NCBI RefSeq assembly: GCF_004121075.1 | Contig: NZ_RHLN01000018.1 | Coordinates: 1-64,000, forward strand | Direction of reading: 5' to 3' | From: Lutibacter sp. HS1-25 | Lineage (GTDB): Bacteria > Bacteroidota > Bacteroidia > Flavobacteriales > Flavobacteriaceae | Length of the DNA stretch: 64,000 bases | Shown: positions 63,267-64,000 of the stretch, in pieces | Layout of the letters: each line of letters starts with the position of its first letter | How positions within the stretch are numbered: the first letter of the stretch is position 1 | Translations under genes and position numbers: made by a program | Notes under the pieces: model-generated | What the model saw: only the letters and a program-made list of their open reading frames with translations | Told to the model about the DNA's origin: nothing | Database searches by the model: none

Positions 63267-63635
63267 TTAAAAAGGTAAATCATCTGGTTCACTATCATCA
63301 CTAACAGCAGCCGTTGTTTCAAAATTTCCTGCTGGTGGAGTTGATGGACTTCCTGCAGCTTGTTCAGCTTCAATTCTCCATCCTTGGATTGTATTAAAAT
63401 ATACAGCTTCACCTTGTGGATTAATCCATTCTCTACCTCTTAAGTTGACAGAAACTTTAACTTCTTGATCAACTTTAAAGTTATTTAGCAAATCACATTT
63501 ATCTTGAACAAATTGAATCAATATCATTTGAGGATATTGCTCATTTGTAGTAACTACCATTTCTCTAATCTTAAAACCACTTGCACCAACAGTTTTAGTT
63601 TCGTCAATTTTTTTAATTTTTCCTGTAACTTCCAT
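63267..63635 (-). CDS. DUF3127 OB-fold protein with SSB-like acidic tail
   Basis: 122 residues from ATG 63635 (MEVTGKIKKIDETKT). A frame from 63671 is possible, but the shorter start fits the family. The N-terminal about 85 residues are the DUF3127 OB-fold (SVNLRGREWINPQGEAVYFN near 70-89). A Pro/Thr/Ser-rich linker follows, and the protein ends DDLPF, closely resembling the SSB C-terminal tip that recruits repair proteins. It may bind single-stranded nucleic acid, but this is inferred. A TACATTTG box is at 63707-63714. Confidence 0.85.
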   Translation of the reverse strand: MEVTGKIKKIDETKTVGASGFKIREMVVTTNEQYPQMILIQFVQDKCDLLNNFKVDQEVKVSVNLRGREWINPQGEAVYFNTIQGWRIEAEQAAGSPSTPPAGNFETTAAVSDDSEPDDLPF

Positions 63636-63706
63636 TTTTCTAATTATTTCATTAAAAGCATTCTTCAACACTTATTACAATACTTTTTATTCAAAAAAAG
63701 CTTTCG

Positions 63707-63714
63707 CAAATGTA
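63707..63714 (-). promoter_or_regulatory. Promoter -7 box for the DUF3127 gene
   Basis: TACATTTG on the minus strand, matching TAnnTTTG, about 70 nt before the chosen ATG. Confidence 0.45.
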
Positions 63715-63850
63715 ATTTTTTTAAGATATTAATTCCAAAATATTCAATATCATATTTTGTAAACTTATCAACATTAAAATAAAAATATCAATTAGAAATA
63801 ATATCAACCCTATTTTTTAGTTATTACAACATAAATTCTATATTTGGATA

Positions 63851-64000
63851 ATGGCTTCATATAAAAAAACGCAATTTATTAGGTGGATAGTAATACTAAC
63901 CTCTTTTGTTATTGTAGCTCTTATTTTATGGAATACTTATAGTTTTTTTATAAAATTTAAAAATGAAGAAAGGGCAAAAATGGTGGTGCTTGCCAAAGCC
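63851..64000 (+). CDS. Start of a membrane protein, possibly a sensor histidine kinase (partial)
   Basis: The frame is open from ATG 63851 to the window end (50 codons). It has a short basic N-terminus (MASYKKTQFIRW), one membrane segment near 12-31, then a charged segment FIKFKNEERAKM. A sensor kinase is plausible from memory of flavobacterial gene order, but the seen part does not prove it. The -7 box TATATTTG (63839-63846) lies only 4 nt before the ATG. Confidence 0.5.
   Translation, partial: MASYKKTQFIRWIVILTSFVIVALILWNTYSFFIKFKNEERAKMVVLAKA

Overview
The window is about 64 kb of a low-GC chromosome from a member of the Bacteroidota, most likely Flavobacteriaceae. Support comes from the many promoters with the Bacteroidota -7 box TAnnTTTG (usually with a TTG about 19-21 nt upstream), the lack of strong Shine-Dalgarno sequences, and gene families typical of the group (split MetH, circularly permuted ATP-grasp/alpha-E cassettes, DUF3127, DUF4202). 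I cannot name a genus from the sequence alone.

Layout. 0-2.2 kb: the end of an ISL3-type transposase, tRNA-Asp, a DUF58 protein and thioredoxin. 2.2-7.5 kb: a methionine/C1 operon on the minus strand (SAM-I riboswitch, metH1, metH2, metF). 7.5-28.1 kb: a complete assimilatory nitrate island. Its minus arm is nirB, nirD, a DUF4202 gene and a nitrate-sensor-like histidine kinase. Its plus arm is SUMT, a NarK/NasA permease, an FNR-like regulator, an NrtABCD-type ABC transporter, an outer-membrane porin, a NarL-type response regulator, a nitrate reductase fused to a flavoprotein, and a rubredoxin-fused protein. 28.3-37.6 kb: two convergent cassettes of circularly permuted ATP-grasp, alpha-E and transglutaminase-like genes, a widespread but functionally unsolved predicted peptide-ligation/modification system. 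37.9-44.6 kb: a sulfate assimilation operon (DUF2061, cysH, cysD, cysN, sulfite reductase, second SUMT, siroheme dehydrogenase). 44.7-51.3 kb: methionine synthesis (metZ-like, a MetX-aspartokinase-homoserine dehydrogenase fusion under a second SAM-I riboswitch, and metY). 51.4-64 kb: housekeeping genes (fabD, queuosine transporter, YitT, DUF2797, GH3, polyprenyl synthase, rlmN, queA, aroA, MazG-like, aat, DUF3127) and the start of a last plus-strand gene.

Together the window is a sulfur/nitrogen assimilation block. Sulfate and nitrate reduction each have their own SUMT for siroheme; sulfide feeds MetY/MetZ; homocysteine goes to the split B12-dependent methionine synthase, fed by MetF.

The most interesting regulatory discovery is upstream of metY. 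The 5' leader reads as two consecutive ribosome-mediated attenuators. Each has a Met/Cys-rich leader peptide (22 and 30 residues), an antiterminator strand overlapping the end of the leader ORF, and an intrinsic terminator. Other notable signals: fourteen TACGTA boxes confined to the nitrate-gene promoters; three BIME-like pairs of inverted REPs that each fill a junction between sulfur/methionine genes; an A9 run exactly at the MetX-aspartokinase junction, where A8 would give two genes with an ATGA overlap; and the paired ATP-grasp/alpha-E/transglutaminase cassettes.
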